From assembly GCA_963555705.1 (NCBI GenBank), contig OY743190.1, forward strand, positions 16,685,491 through 16,749,490: a stretch of DNA of 64,000 nt, written 5' to 3'. The translations under genes were made by a program, and so were the position numbers. Each line of letters starts with the position of its first letter. The stretch's first letter is position 1. The DNA is from Ligustrum vulgare (taxonomy: Eukaryota > Streptophyta > Magnoliopsida > Lamiales > Oleaceae). Of this stretch, positions 9,409 through 23,502 are shown piece by piece. The notes under the pieces are model-generated. The model worked only from the letters and a program-made list of their open reading frames with translations, had not been told where the DNA came from and ran no database searches.

Positions 9409-11763
9409 TATGTTCGTGGAATTCTGGTCGTTCGGGGATGCTTTTGAATATATAAACTAGGGCCGTCTGCAGTCCAGCTGCTCGTAAGGGATGTAGTTCA
9501 TTTATTTGAATTCTTATGGCTCGTTCGATTTAGTTTTCAAATTTGAACTCACTAATATTGTATGTTTGATGTAGATTGCAAGAGTCAATAGGAGTCGGAG
9601 CATGAGTCGAAGCAGTATCTACAGTTTCACGAATAGTGGTAAAGGTAACAACAGGTTGGAGCAGTTAATGAACTTTTATGATTCAGAGTAAAAGTAGTTC
9701 GTAAAATTTAATGATCTGGTATTGCGATAAATTAATTAATCTATAGTTCATTTTTATTTTCTTTAAAATATTTTCTTAGATTTGGTTGACAATGATTGTA
9801 TGTATTGATTGCAGATGCCGAGCTCGTAAAATACCGGTCTTTCGGGATATTTTTGCTGTGGACACTTGAACCGTCAACAACCTAGCTTCCTATAAGGGAA
9901 GTACTTCGTTTAGTTAAATGTTTATGACCAGTTCGATTTAGTTTTAAGTTTAGAATTTTATTACTATTGTATGTTTGATGTAGATTACCTGAGTTAATAG
10001 GAGTTAGAGTAGGAGTTGAAGTGAGTGGTAACTTTTAATAGAGTAGGGTTAGTGCTAGTAGCAGGCAAGTCACGGTAGTAGTTAGAGCCGAAGTTGGAGT
10101 TGAAGAGAGTAATAATTTTTTTAAGAGTAGGTGTAGGTGTAGGTCTAGGAGTAGGTAAGTTATAGTCGAAGTAAGAGTCGAAGTAGGCGGCACTAAGTTT
10201 CACGAATGGGGTAAGGGTAACAACAATAGGTAGGAGCAGCTCCTAAAATTTCATAAGTAGAAGTAAGAATAGTGTATGAAATTTCATGTTTTTGTGTTGC
10301 TATATATTTATTATTATTGTACAGTTTACCACAGTTTTCTTTAAAATATTTACAAAGATTTGTTTGGGAATGATTGCAGAAGCTATGTTCGTTGAATTCT
10401 GGTCGTTAGGGGATAATATATAAACCAGGGCCGTCTGCAATCCAGCTCCATGTAAGTAGTTCATTTATTTAAATTCTTATGGTTCGTTCGATTTAGTCTT
10501 CAAATTTGAACTCATTAATATTGTATGTTTGATGTAGATTGCAAGAGTTAATTGGAGTCGGAGCATGAGTCGAAGTAGGGTCTACAGTTTCACGAATAGG
10601 GGTAAGAGTAACAATAGGTTTGAGCAGTTAATGAACTTTTATGATTCAGAGTAAAAGATGTTTATAAAATTTAATGATTTGGTATTGCGATAAATCAATT
10701 AATCTATAGTTTATTTTTGTTTTCTTTAATATATTTTTTAAGATTTGGTTGACAATGATTGTTTGTATTGATTGCAGAAGCCGAGCTCGTAAAATACTGG
10801 TCTTTTGGGATGCTTTTGACTCTGGACACTTGGACCGTCGACAACCTAGCTGCCTATAAGGGACGTACTTCGTTTGGTTAAATGTTTATTTCGAGTTCGA
10901 TTTAGTTTTAAGTTTAGAATTTTATTATTACTGTATGTTTGATGTTTGAGTTGATAGGAGTTAGAGTAGGAGTTGAAGTGAGTGATAGCTTTTAATAGAG
11001 TAGGGTTAGTACTCGGAGTAGGCAAGTCACGTTGGAAGCTAGAGTCGAAGTCGGAGTTGAAGAGAGTAATAATTTTTTTAAGAGTAAGGGTAGGTCTAGG
11101 AGTAGGTGAGTCATGGTAGGAGTAAGAGGCGAAGTAGGCACTAAAATTTCACGATTAGGTTAATGGTAACAATAGGTAGGAGCAGCTCCGAAAATTTCAT
11201 GAGTAGATGTAGGGGTCGTGTATGAAATTTCATGTTTTTGTATTGCTATATATTTATTATTCTATAATTTACTACAGTTTTCTTTAAAATATTTGTCAAG
11301 ATTTGCTTGGGAATGATTGTTGTTAATGATTGCAGAAGCTATGTTCGTGGAATTCTGCTCTTTTGGGGATGCTTATGATTATATTCGCTTGGACCTTCCG
11401 CAATCCAGCCGCTCGGAGGGGAAGTTGTTTGTTTATTTAAATTCTTATGGCTTGTTCGATTTAGTTTCAATTTTTAATTCATTATTATTTTATGTTTGAT
11501 ATAGATTGCAAGAGTTAATAGGAGTAGGAGTCGAAGTAGGGACTACGGTTCACGAATTAGGGTAAGAGTTACAATAGATAGAAGCAGTTAATGGAATTTT
11601 ATGATTCGAATTAAGAGTACTCTGCGAAATTTAATGATTTGGTAGTGCGATAAATTTTTTGTGTCGCTGTGTATTTATTATCATTGTATAATTTACTACT
11701 GTTTTCTTTAAAATATTTACAAATAGTTGTTTGAGAATAATTATTTTTATTGATTGCCGAAGC
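9409..11763 (+). repeat. Unit 5, 2355 bp
   Basis: Full-length. Carries both gcagtatctac in A and tagtcttcaaa in C. This pair of variants is shared with units 6, 25 and 26 only. Confidence 0.95.
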
Positions 11764-14118
11764 TATGTTCGTGGAATTCTGGTCGTTCGGGGATGCTTTT
11801 GAATATATAAACTAGGGCCGTCTGCAGTCCAGCTGCTCGTAAGGGATGTAGTTCATTTATTTGAATTCTTATGGCTCGTTCGATTTAGTTTTCAAATTTG
11901 AACTCACTAATATTGTATGTTTGATGTAGATTGCAAGAGTCAATAGGAGTCGGAGCATGAGTCGAAGCAGTATCTACAGTTTCACGAATAGTGGTAAAGG
12001 TAACAACAGGTTGGAGCAGTTAATGAACTTTTATGATTCAGAGTAAAAGTAGTTCGTAAAATTTAATGATCTGGTATTGCGATAAATTAATTAATCTATA
12101 GTTCATTTTTATTTTCTTTAAAATATTTTCTTAGATTTGGTTGACAATGATTGTATGTATTGATTGCAGATGCCGAGCTCGTAAAATACCGGTCTTTCGG
12201 GATATTTTTGCTGTGGACACTTGAACCGTCAACAACCTAGCTTCCTATAAGGGAAGTACTTCGTTTAGTTAAATGTTTATGACCAGTTCGATTTAGTTTT
12301 AAGTTTAGAATTTTATTACTATTGTATGTTTGATGTAGATTACCTGAGTTAATAGGAGTTAGAGTAGGAGTTGAAGTGAGTGGTAACTTTTAATAGAGTA
12401 GGGTTAGTGCTAGTAGCAGGCAAGTCACGGTAGTAGTTAGAGCCGAAGTTGGAGTTGAAGAGAGTAATAATTTTTTTAAGAGTAGGTGTAGGTGTAGGTC
12501 TAGGAGTAGGTAAGTTATAGTCGAAGTAAGAGTCGAAGTAGGCGGCACTAAGTTTCACGAATGGGGTAAGGGTAACAACAATAGGTAGGAGCAGCTCCTA
12601 AAATTTCATAAGTAGAAGTAAGAATAGTGTATGAAATTTCATGTTTTTGTGTTGCTATATATTTATTATTATTGTACAGTTTACCACAGTTTTCTTTAAA
12701 ATATTTACAAAGATTTGTTTGGGAATGATTGCAGAAGCTATGTTCGTTGAATTCTGGTCGTTAGGGGATAATATATAAACCAGGGCCGTCTGCAATCCAG
12801 CTCCATGTAAGTAGTTCATTTATTTAAATTCTTATGGTTCGTTCGATTTAGTCTTCAAATTTGAACTCATTAATATTGTATGTTTGATGTAGATTGCAAG
12901 AGTTAATTGGAGTCGGAGCATGAGTCGAAGTAGGGTCTACAGTTTCACGAATAGGGGTAAGAGTAACAATAGGTTTGAGCAGTTAATGAACTTTTATGAT
13001 TCAGAGTAAAAGATGTTTATAAAATTTAATGATTTGGTATTGCGATAAATCAATTAATCTATAGTTTATTTTTGTTTTCTTTAATATATTTTTTAAGATT
13101 TGGTTGACAATGATTGTTTGTATTGATTGCAGAAGCCGAGCTCGTAAAATACTGGTCTTTTGGGATGCTTTTGACTCTGGACACTTGGACCGTCGACAAC
13201 CTAGCTGCCTATAAGGGACGTACTTCGTTTGGTTAAATGTTTATTTCGAGTTCGATTTAGTTTTAAGTTTAGAATTTTATTATTACTGTATGTTTGATGT
13301 TTGAGTTGATAGGAGTTAGAGTAGGAGTTGAAGTGAGTGATAGCTTTTAATAGAGTAGGGTTAGTACTCGGAGTAGGCAAGTCACGTTGGAAGCTAGAGT
13401 CGAAGTCGGAGTTGAAGAGAGTAATAATTTTTTTAAGAGTAAGGGTAGGTCTAGGAGTAGGTGAGTCATGGTAGGAGTAAGAGGCGAAGTAGGCACTAAA
13501 ATTTCACGATTAGGTTAATGGTAACAATAGGTAGGAGCAGCTCCGAAAATTTCATGAGTAGATGTAGGGGTCGTGTATGAAATTTCATGTTTTTGTATTG
13601 CTATATATTTATTATTCTATAATTTACTACAGTTTTCTTTAAAATATTTGTCAAGATTTGCTTGGGAATGATTGTTGTTAATGATTGCAGAAGCTATGTT
13701 CGTGGAATTCTGCTCTTTTGGGGATGCTTATGATTATATTCGCTTGGACCTTCCGCAATCCAGCCGCTCGGAGGGGAAGTTGTTTGTTTATTTAAATTCT
13801 TATGGCTTGTTCGATTTAGTTTCAATTTTTAATTCATTATTATTTTATGTTTGATATAGATTGCAAGAGTTAATAGGAGTAGGAGTCGAAGTAGGGACTA
13901 CGGTTCACGAATTAGGGTAAGAGTTACAATAGATAGAAGCAGTTAATGGAATTTTATGATTCGAATTAAGAGTACTCTGCGAAATTTAATGATTTGGTAG
14001 TGCGATAAATTTTTTGTGTCGCTGTGTATTTATTATCATTGTATAATTTACTACTGTTTTCTTTAAAATATTTACAAATAGTTGTTTGAGAATAATTATT
14101 TTTATTGATTGCCGAAGC
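11764..14118 (+). repeat. Unit 6, 2355 bp
   Basis: Same variant set as unit 5 (gcagtatctac in A, tagtcttcaaa in C), so the two neighbours look like a recent single-unit duplication. Counterpart of unit 26. Confidence 0.95.
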
Positions 14119-16461
14119 TATGTTCGTGGAATTCTGGTCGTTCGGGGATGCTTTTGAATATATAAACTAGGGCCGTCTGCAGTCCAGCTGCTCGTAAGGG
14201 ATGTAGTTCATTTATTTGAATTCTTATGGCTCGTTCGATTTAGTTTTCAAATTTGAACTCACTAATATTGTATGTTTGATGTAGATTGCAAGAGTCAATA
14301 GGAGTCGAAGCAGGATCTACAGTTTCACGAATAGTGGTAAAGGTAACAACAGGTTGGAGCAGTTAATGAACTTTTATGATTCAGAGTAAAAGTAGTTCGT
14401 AAAATTTAATGATCTGGTATTGCGATAAATTAATTAATCTATAGTTCATTTTTATTTTCTTTAAAATATTTTCTTAGATTTGGTTGACAATGATTGTATG
14501 TATTGATTGCAGATGCCGAGCTCGTAAAATACCGGTCTTTCGGGATATTTTTGCTGTGGACACTTGAACCGTCAACAACCTAGCTTCCTATAAGGGAAGT
14601 ACTTCGTTTAGTTAAATGTTTATGACCAGTTCGATTTAGTTTTAAGTTTAGAATTTTATTACTATTGTATGTTTGATGTAGATTACCTGAGTTAATAGGA
14701 GTTAGAGTAGGAGTTGAAGTGAGTGGTAACTTTTAATAGAGTAGGGTTAGTGCTAGTAGCAGGCAAGTCACGGTAGTAGTTAGAGCCGAAGTTGGAGTTG
14801 AAGAGAGTAATAATTTTTTTAAGAGTAGGTGTAGGTGTAGGTCTAGGAGTAGGTAAGTTATAGTCGAAGTAAGAGTCGAAGTAGGCGGCACTAAGTTTCA
14901 CGAATGGGGTAAGGGTAACAACAATAGGTAGGAGCAGCTCCTAAAATTTCATAAGTAGAAGTAAGAATAGTGTATGAAATTTCATGTTTTTGTGTTGCTA
15001 TATATTTATTATTATTGTACAGTTTACCACAGTTTTCTTTAAAATATTTACAAAGATTTGTTTGGGAATGATTGCAGAAGCTATGTTCGTTGAATTCTGG
15101 TCGTTAGGGGATAATATATAAACCAGGGCCGTCTGCAATCCAGCTCCATGTAAGTAGTTCATTTATTTAAATTCTTATGGTTCGTTCGATTTAGTTTTCA
15201 AATTTGAACTCATTAATATTGTATGTTTGATGTAGATTGCAAGAGTTAATTGGAGTCGGAGCATGAGTCGAAGTAGGGTCTACAGTTTCACGAATAGGGG
15301 TAAGAGTAACAATAGGTTTGAGCAGTTAATGAACTTTTATGATTCAGAGTAAAAGATGTTTATAAAATTTAATGATTTGGTATTGCGATAAATCAATTAA
15401 TCTATAGTTTATTTTTGTTTTCTTTAATATATTTTTTAAGATTTGGTTGACAATGATTGTTTGTATTGATTGCAGAAGCCGAGCTCGTAAAATACTGGTC
15501 TTTTGGGATGCTTTTGACTCTGGACACTTGGACCGTCGACAACCTAGCTGCCTATAAGGGACGTACTTCGTTTGGTTAAATGTTTATTTCGAGTTCGATT
15601 TAGTTTTAAGTTTAGAATTTTATTATTACTGTATGTTTGATGTTTGAGTTGATAGGAGTTAGAGTAGGAGTTGAAGTGAGTGATAGCTTTTAATAGAGTA
15701 GGGTTAGTACTCGGAGTAGGCAAGTCACGTTGGAAGCTAGAGTCGAAGTCGGAGTTGAAGAGAGTAATAATTTTTTTAAGAGTAAGGGTAGGTCTAGGAG
15801 TAGGTGAGTCATGGTAGGAGTAAGAGGCGAAGTAGGCACTAAAATTTCACGATTAGGTTAATGGTAACAATAGGTAGGAGCAGCTCCGAAAATTTCATGA
15901 GTAGATGTAGGGGTCGTGTATGAAATTTCATGTTTTTGTATTGCTATATATTTATTATTCTATAATTTACTACAGTTTTCTTTAAAATATTTGTCAAGAT
16001 TTGCTTGGGAATGATTGTTGTTAATGATTGCAGAAGCTATGTTCGTGGAATTCTGCTCTTTTGGGGATGCTTATGATTATATTCGCTTGGACCTTCCGCA
16101 ATCCAGCCGCTCGGAGGGGAAGTTGTTTGTTTATTTAAATTCTTATGGCTTGTTCGATTTAGTTTCAATTTTTAATTCATTATTATTTTATGTTTGATAT
16201 AGATTGCAAGAGTTAATAGGAGTAGGAGTCGAAGTAGGGACTACGGTTCACGAATTAGGGTAAGAGTTACAATAGATAGAAGCAGTTAATGGAATTTTAT
16301 GATTCGAATTAAGAGTACTCTGCGAAATTTAATGATTTGGTAGTGCGATAAATTTTTTGTGTCGCTGTGTATTTATTATCATTGTATAATTTACTACTGT
16401 TTTCTTTAAAATATTTACAAATAGTTGTTTGAGAATAATTATTTTTATTGATTGCCGAAGC
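14119..16461 (+). repeat. Unit 7, 2343 bp (12-bp deletion in A)
   Basis: Short-A form with gcaggatctac. Counterpart of unit 27. Confidence 0.95.
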
Positions 16462-18804
16462 TATGTTCGTGGAATTCTGGTCGTTCGGGGATGCTTTTGA
16501 ATATATAAACTAGGGCCGTCTGCAGTCCAGCTGCTCGTAAGGGATGTAGTTCATTTATTTGAATTCTTATGGCTCGTTCGATTTAGTTTTCAAATTTGAA
16601 CTCACTAATATTGTATGTTTGATGTAGATTGCAAGAGTCAATAGGAGTCGAAGCAGGATCTACAGTTTCACGAATAGTGGTAAAGGTAACAACAGGTTGG
16701 AGCAGTTAATGAACTTTTATGATTCAGAGTAAAAGTAGTTCGTAAAATTTAATGATCTGGTATTGCGATAAATTAATTAATCTATAGTTCATTTTTATTT
16801 TCTTTAAAATATTTTCTTAGATTTGGTTGACAATGATTGTATGTATTGATTGCAGATGCCGAGCTCGTAAAATACCGGTCTTTCGGGATATTTTTGCTGT
16901 GGACACTTGAACCGTCAACAACCTAGCTTCCTATAAGGGAAGTACTTCGTTTAGTTAAATGTTTATGACCAGTTCGATTCAGTTTTAAGTTTAGAATTTT
17001 ATTACTATTGTATGTTTGATGTAGATTACCTGAGTTAATAGGAGTTAGAGTAGGAGTTGAAGTGAGTGGTAACTTTTAATAGAGTAGGGTTAGTGCTAGT
17101 AGCAGGCAAGTCACGGTAGTAGTTAGAGCCGAAGTTGGAGTTGAAGAGAGTAATAATTTTTTTAAGAGTAGGTGTAGGTGTAGGTCTAGGAGTAGGTAAG
17201 TTATAGTCGAAGTAAGAGTCGAAGTAGGCGGCACTAAGTTTCACGAATGGGGTAAGGGTAACAACAATAGGTAGGAGCAGCTCCTAAAATTTCATAAGTA
17301 GAAGTAAGAATAGTGTATGAAATTTCATGTTTTTGTGTTGCTATATATTTATTATTATTGTACAGTTTACCACAGTTTTCTTTAAAATATTTACAAAGAT
17401 TTGTTTGGGAATGATTGCAGAAGCTATGTTCGTTGAATTCTGGTCGTTAGGGGATAATATATAAACCAGGGCCGTCTGCAATCCAGCTCCATGTAAGTAG
17501 TTCATTTATTTAAATTCTTATGGTTCGTTCGATTTAGTTTTCAAATTTGAACTCATTAATATTGTATGTTTGATGTAGATTGCAAGAGTTAATTGGAGTC
17601 GGAGCATGAGTCGAAGTAGGGTCTACAGTTTCACGAATAGGGGTAAGAGTAACAATAGGTTTGAGCAGTTAATGAACTTTTATGATTCAGAGTAAAAGAT
17701 GTTTATAAAATTTAATGATTTGGTATTGCGATAAATCAATTAATCTATAGTTTATTTTTGTTTTCTTTAATATATTTTTTAAGATTTGGTTGACAATGAT
17801 TGTTTGTATTGATTGCAGAAGCCGAGCTCGTAAAATACTGGTCTTTTGGGATGCTTTTGACTCTGGACACTTGGACCGTCGACAACCTAGCTGCCTATAA
17901 GGGACGTACTTCGTTTGGTTAAATGTTTATTTCGAGTTCGATTTAGTTTTAAGTTTAGAATTTTATTATTACTGTATGTTTGATGTTTGAGTTGATAGGA
18001 GTTAGAGTAGGAGTTGAAGTGAGTGATAGCTTTTAATAGAGTAGGGTTAGTACTCGGAGTAGGCAAGTCACGTTGGAAGCTAGAGTCGAAGTCGGAGTTG
18101 AAGAGAGTAATAATTTTTTTAAGAGTAAGGGTAGGTCTAGGAGTAGGTGAGTCATGGTAGGAGTAAGAGGCGAAGTAGGCACTAAAATTTCACGATTAGG
18201 TTAATGGTAACAATAGGTAGGAGCAGCTCCGAAAATTTCATGAGTAGATGTAGGGGTCGTGTATGAAATTTCATGTTTTTGTATTGCTATATATTTATTA
18301 TTCTATAATTTACTACAGTTTTCTTTAAAATATTTGTCAAGATTTGCTTGGGAATGATTGTTGTTAATGATTGCAGAAGCTATGTTCGTGGAATTCTGCT
18401 CTTTTGGGGATGCTTATGATTATATTCGCTTGGACCTTCCGCAATCCAGCCGCTCGGAGGGGAAGTTGTTTGTTTATTTAAATTCTTATGGCTTGTTCGA
18501 TTTAGTTTCAATTTTTAATTCATTATTATTTTATGTTTGATATAGATTGCAAGAGTTAATAGGAGTAGGAGTCGAAGTAGGGACTACGGTTCACGAATTA
18601 GGGTAAGAGTTACAATAGATAGAAGCAGTTAATGGAATTTTATGATTCGAATTAAGAGTACTCTGCGAAATTTAATGATTTGGTAGTGCGATAAATTTTT
18701 TGTGTCGCTGTGTATTTATTATCATTGTATAATTTACTACTGTTTTCTTTAAAATATTTACAAATAGTTGTTTGAGAATAATTATTTTTATTGATTGCCG
18801 AAGC
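16462..18804 (+). repeat. Unit 8, 2343 bp (12-bp deletion in A)
   Basis: Short-A form. B carries gttcgattcag in place of gttcgatttag, a change shared only with unit 12. Confidence 0.95.
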
Positions 18805-21159
18805 TATGTTCGTGGAATTCTGGTCGTTCGGGGATGCTTTTGAATATATAAACTAGGGCCGTCTGCAGTCCAGCTGCTCGTAAGGGATGTAGTTCATTTA
18901 TTTGAATTCTTATGGCTCGTTCGATTTAGTTTTCAAATTTGAACTCACTAATATTGTATGTTTGATGTAGATTGCAAGAGTCAATAGGAGTCGGAGCATG
19001 AGTCGAAGCAGGATCTACAGTTTCACGAATAGTGGTAAAGGTAACAACAGGTTGGAGCAGTTAATGAACTTTTATGATTCAGAGTAAAAGTAGTTCGTAA
19101 AATTTAATGATCTGGTATTGCGATAAATTAATTAATCTATAGTTCATTTTTATTTTCTTTAAAATATTTTCTTAGATTTGGTTGACAATGATTGTATGTA
19201 TTGATTGCAGATGCCGAGCTCGTAAAATACCGGTCTTTCGGGATATTTTTGCTGTGGACACTTGAACCGTCAACAACCTAGCTTCCTATAAGGGAAGTAC
19301 TTCGTTTAGTTAAATGTTTATGACCAGTTCGATTTAGTTTTAAGTTTAGAATTTTATTACTATTGTATGTTTGATGTAGATTACCTGAGTTAATAGGAGT
19401 TAGAGTAGGAGTTGAAGTGAGTGGTAACTTTTAATAGAGTAGGGTTAGTGCTAGTAGCAGGCAAGTCACGGTAGTAGTTAGAGCCGAAGTTGGAGTTGAA
19501 GAGAGTAATAATTTTTTTAAGAGTAGGTGTAGGTGTAGGTCTAGGAGTAGGTAAGTTATAGTCGAAGTAAGAGTCGAAGTAGGCGGCACTAAGTTTCACG
19601 AATGGGGTAAGGGTAACAACAATAGGTAGGAGCAGCTCCTAAAATTTCATAAGTAGAAGTAAGAATAGTGTATGAAATTTCATGTTTTTGTGTTGCTATA
19701 TATTTATTATTATTGTACAGTTTACCACAGTTTTCTTTAAAATATTTACAAAGATTTGTTTGGGAATGATTGCAGAAGCTATGTTCGTTGAATTCTGGTC
19801 GTTAGGGGATAATATATAAACCAGGGCCGTCTGCAATCCAGCTCCATGTAAGTAGTTCATTTATTTAAATTCTTATGGTTCGTTCGATTTAGTTTTCAAA
19901 TTTGAACTCATTAATATTGTATGTTTGATGTAGATTGCAAGAGTTAATTGGAGTCGGAGCATGAGTCGAAGTAGGGTCTACAGTTTCACGAATAGGGGTA
20001 AGAGTAACAATAGGTTTGAGCAGTTAATGAACTTTTATGATTCAGAGTAAAAGATGTTTATAAAATTTAATGATTTGGTATTGCGATAAATCAATTAATC
20101 TATAGTTTATTTTTGTTTTCTTTAATATATTTTTTAAGATTTGGTTGACAATGATTGTTTGTATTGATTGCAGAAGCCGAGCTCGTAAAATACTGGTCTT
20201 TTGGGATGCTTTTGACTCTGGACACTTGGACCGTCGACAACCTAGCTGCCTATAAGGGACGTACTTCGTTTGGTTAAATGTTTATTTCGAGTTCGATTTA
20301 GTTTTAAGTTTAGAATTTTATTATTACTGTATGTTTGATGTTTGAGTTGATAGGAGTTAGAGTAGGAGTTGAAGTGAGTGATAGCTTTTAATAGAGTAGG
20401 GTTAGTACTCGGAGTAGGCAAGTCACGTTGGAAGCTAGAGTCGAAGTCGGAGTTGAAGAGAGTAATAATTTTTTTAAGAGTAAGGGTAGGTCTAGGAGTA
20501 GGTGAGTCATGGTAGGAGTAAGAGGCGAAGTAGGCACTAAAATTTCACGATTAGGTTAATGGTAACAATAGGTAGGAGCAGCTCCGAAAATTTCATGAGT
20601 AGATGTAGGGGTCGTGTATGAAATTTCATGTTTTTGTATTGCTATATATTTATTATTCTATAATTTACTACAGTTTTCTTTAAAATATTTGTCAAGATTT
20701 GCTTGGGAATGATTGTTGTTAATGATTGCAGAAGCTATGTTCGTGGAATTCTGCTCTTTTGGGGATGCTTATGATTATATTCGCTTGGACCTTCCGCAAT
20801 CCAGCCGCTCGGAGGGGAAGTTGTTTGTTTATTTAAATTCTTATGGCTTGTTCGATTTAGTTTCAATTTTTAATTCATTATTATTTTATGTTTGATATAG
20901 ATTGCAAGAGTTAATAGGAGTAGGAGTCGAAGTAGGGACTACGGTTCACGAATTAGGGTAAGAGTTACAATAGATAGAAGCAGTTAATGGAATTTTATGA
21001 TTCGAATTAAGAGTACTCTGCGAAATTTAATGATTTGGTAGTGCGATAAATTTTTTGTGTCGCTGTGTATTTATTATCATTGTATAATTTACTACTGTTT
21101 TCTTTAAAATATTTACAAATAGTTGTTTGAGAATAATTATTTTTATTGATTGCCGAAGC
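18805..21159 (+). repeat. Unit 9, 2355 bp
   Basis: Full-length unit with the common variant set (gcaggatctac in A, gtggtaac in B). Confidence 0.95.
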
Positions 21160-23502
21160 TATGTTCGTGGAATTCTGGTCGTTCGGGGATGCTTTTGAAT
21201 ATATAAACTAGGGCCGTCTGCAGTCCAGCTGCTCGTAAGGGATGTAGTTCATTTATTTGAATTCTTATGGCTCGTTCGATTTAGTTTTCAAATTTGAACT
21301 CACTAATATTGTATGTTTGATGTAGATTGCAAGAGTCAATAGGAGTCGGAGCATGAGTCGAAGCAGGATCTACAGTTTCACGAATAGTGGTAAAGGTAAC
21401 AACAGGTTGGAGCAGTTAATGAACTTTTATGATTCAGAGTAAAAGTAGTTCGTAAAATTTAATGATCTGGTATTGCGATAAATTAATTAATCTATAGTTC
21501 ATTTTTATTTTCTTTAAAATATTTTCTTAGATTTGGTTGACAATGATTGTATGTATTGATTGCAGATGCCGAGCTCGTAAAATATCGGTCTTTCGGGATA
21601 TTTTTGCTGTGGACACTTGAACCGTCAACAACCTAGCTTCCTATAAGGGAAGTACTTCGTTTAGTTAAATGTTTATGACCAGTTCGATTTAGTTTTAAGT
21701 TTAGAATTTTATTACTATTGTATGTTTGATGTAGATTACCTGAGTTAATAGGAGTTAGAGTAGGAGTTGAAGTGAGTGGTAACTTTTAATAGAGTAGGGT
21801 TAGTGCTAGTAGCAGGCAAGTCACGGTAGTAGTTAGAGCCGAAGTTGGAGTTGAAGAGAGTAATAATTTTTTTAAGAGTAGGTGTAGGTGTAGGTCTAGG
21901 AGTAGGTAAGTTATAGTCGAAGTAGGCGGCACTAAGTTTCACGAATGGGGTAAGGGTAACAACAATAGGTAGGAGCAGCTCCTAAAATTTCATAAGTAGA
22001 AGTAAGAATAGTGTATGAAATTTCATGTTTTTGTGTTGCTATATATTTATTATTATTGTACAGTTTACCACAGTTTTCTTTAAAATATTTACAAAGATTT
22101 GTTTGGGAATGATTGCAGAAGCTATGTTCGTTGAATTCTGGTCGTTAGGGGATAATATATAAACCAGGGCCGTCTGCAATCCAGCTCCATGTAAGTAGTT
22201 CATTTATTTAAATTCTTATGGTTCGTTCGATTTAGTTTTCAAATTTGAACTCATTAATATTGTATGTTTGATGTAGATTGCAAGAGTTAATTGGAGTCGG
22301 AGCATGAGTCGAAGTAGGGTCTACAGTTTCACGAATAGGGGTAAGAGTAACAATAGGTTTGAGCAGTTAATGAACTTTTATGATTCAGAGTAAAAGATGT
22401 TTATAAAATTTAATGATTTGGTATTGCGATAAATCAATTAATCTATAGTTTATTTTTGTTTTCTTTAATATATTTTTTAAGATTTGGTTGACAATGATTG
22501 TTTGTATTGATTGCAGAAGCCGAGCTCGTAAAATACTGGTCTTTTGGGATGCTTTTGACTCTGGACACTTGGACCGTCGACAACCTAGCTGCCTATAAGG
22601 GACGTACTTCGTTTGGTTAAATGTTTATTTCGAGTTCGATTTAGTTTTAAGTTTAGAATTTTATTATTACTGTATGTTTGATGTTTGAGTTGATAGGAGT
22701 TAGAGTAGGAGTTGAAGTGAGTGATAGCTTTTAATAGAGTAGGGTTAGTACTCGGAGTAGGCAAGTCACGTTGGAAGCTAGAGTCGAAGTCGGAGTTGAA
22801 GAGAGTAATAATTTTTTTAAGAGTAAGGGTAGGTCTAGGAGTAGGTGAGTCATGGTAGGAGTAAGAGGCGAAGTAGGCACTAAAATTTCACGATTAGGTT
22901 AATGGTAACAATAGGTAGGAGCAGCTCCGAAAATTTCATGAGTAGATGTAGGGGTCGTGTATGAAATTTCATGTTTTTGTATTGCTATATATTTATTATT
23001 CTATAATTTACTACAGTTTTCTTTAAAATATTTGTCAAGATTTGCTTGGGAATGATTGTTGTTAATGATTGCAGAAGCTATGTTCGTGGAATTCTGCTCT
23101 TTTGGGGATGCTTATGATTATATTCGCTTGGACCTTCCGCAATCCAGCCGCTCGGAGGGGAAGTTGTTTGTTTATTTAAATTCTTATGGCTTGTTCGATT
23201 TAGTTTCAATTTTTAATTCATTATTATTTTATGTTTGATATAGATTGCAAGAGTTAATAGGAGTAGGAGTCGAAGTAGGGACTACGGTTCACGAATTAGG
23301 GTAAGAGTTACAATAGATAGAAGCAGTTAATGGAATTTTATGATTCGAATTAAGAGTACTCTGCGAAATTTAATGATTTGGTAGTGCGATAAATTTTTTG
23401 TGTCGCTGTGTATTTATTATCATTGTATAATTTACTACTGTTTTCTTTAAAATATTTACAAATAGTTGTTTGAGAATAATTATTTTTATTGATTGCCGAA
23501 GC
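21160..23502 (+). repeat. Unit 10, 2343 bp (12-bp deletion in B)
   Basis: A is full-length, but B lacks 12 bp (aagagtcgaagt) in its purine tract near 21920. B also carries aaaatatcgg in place of aaaataccgg. Both features recur together in unit 16. Confidence 0.95.
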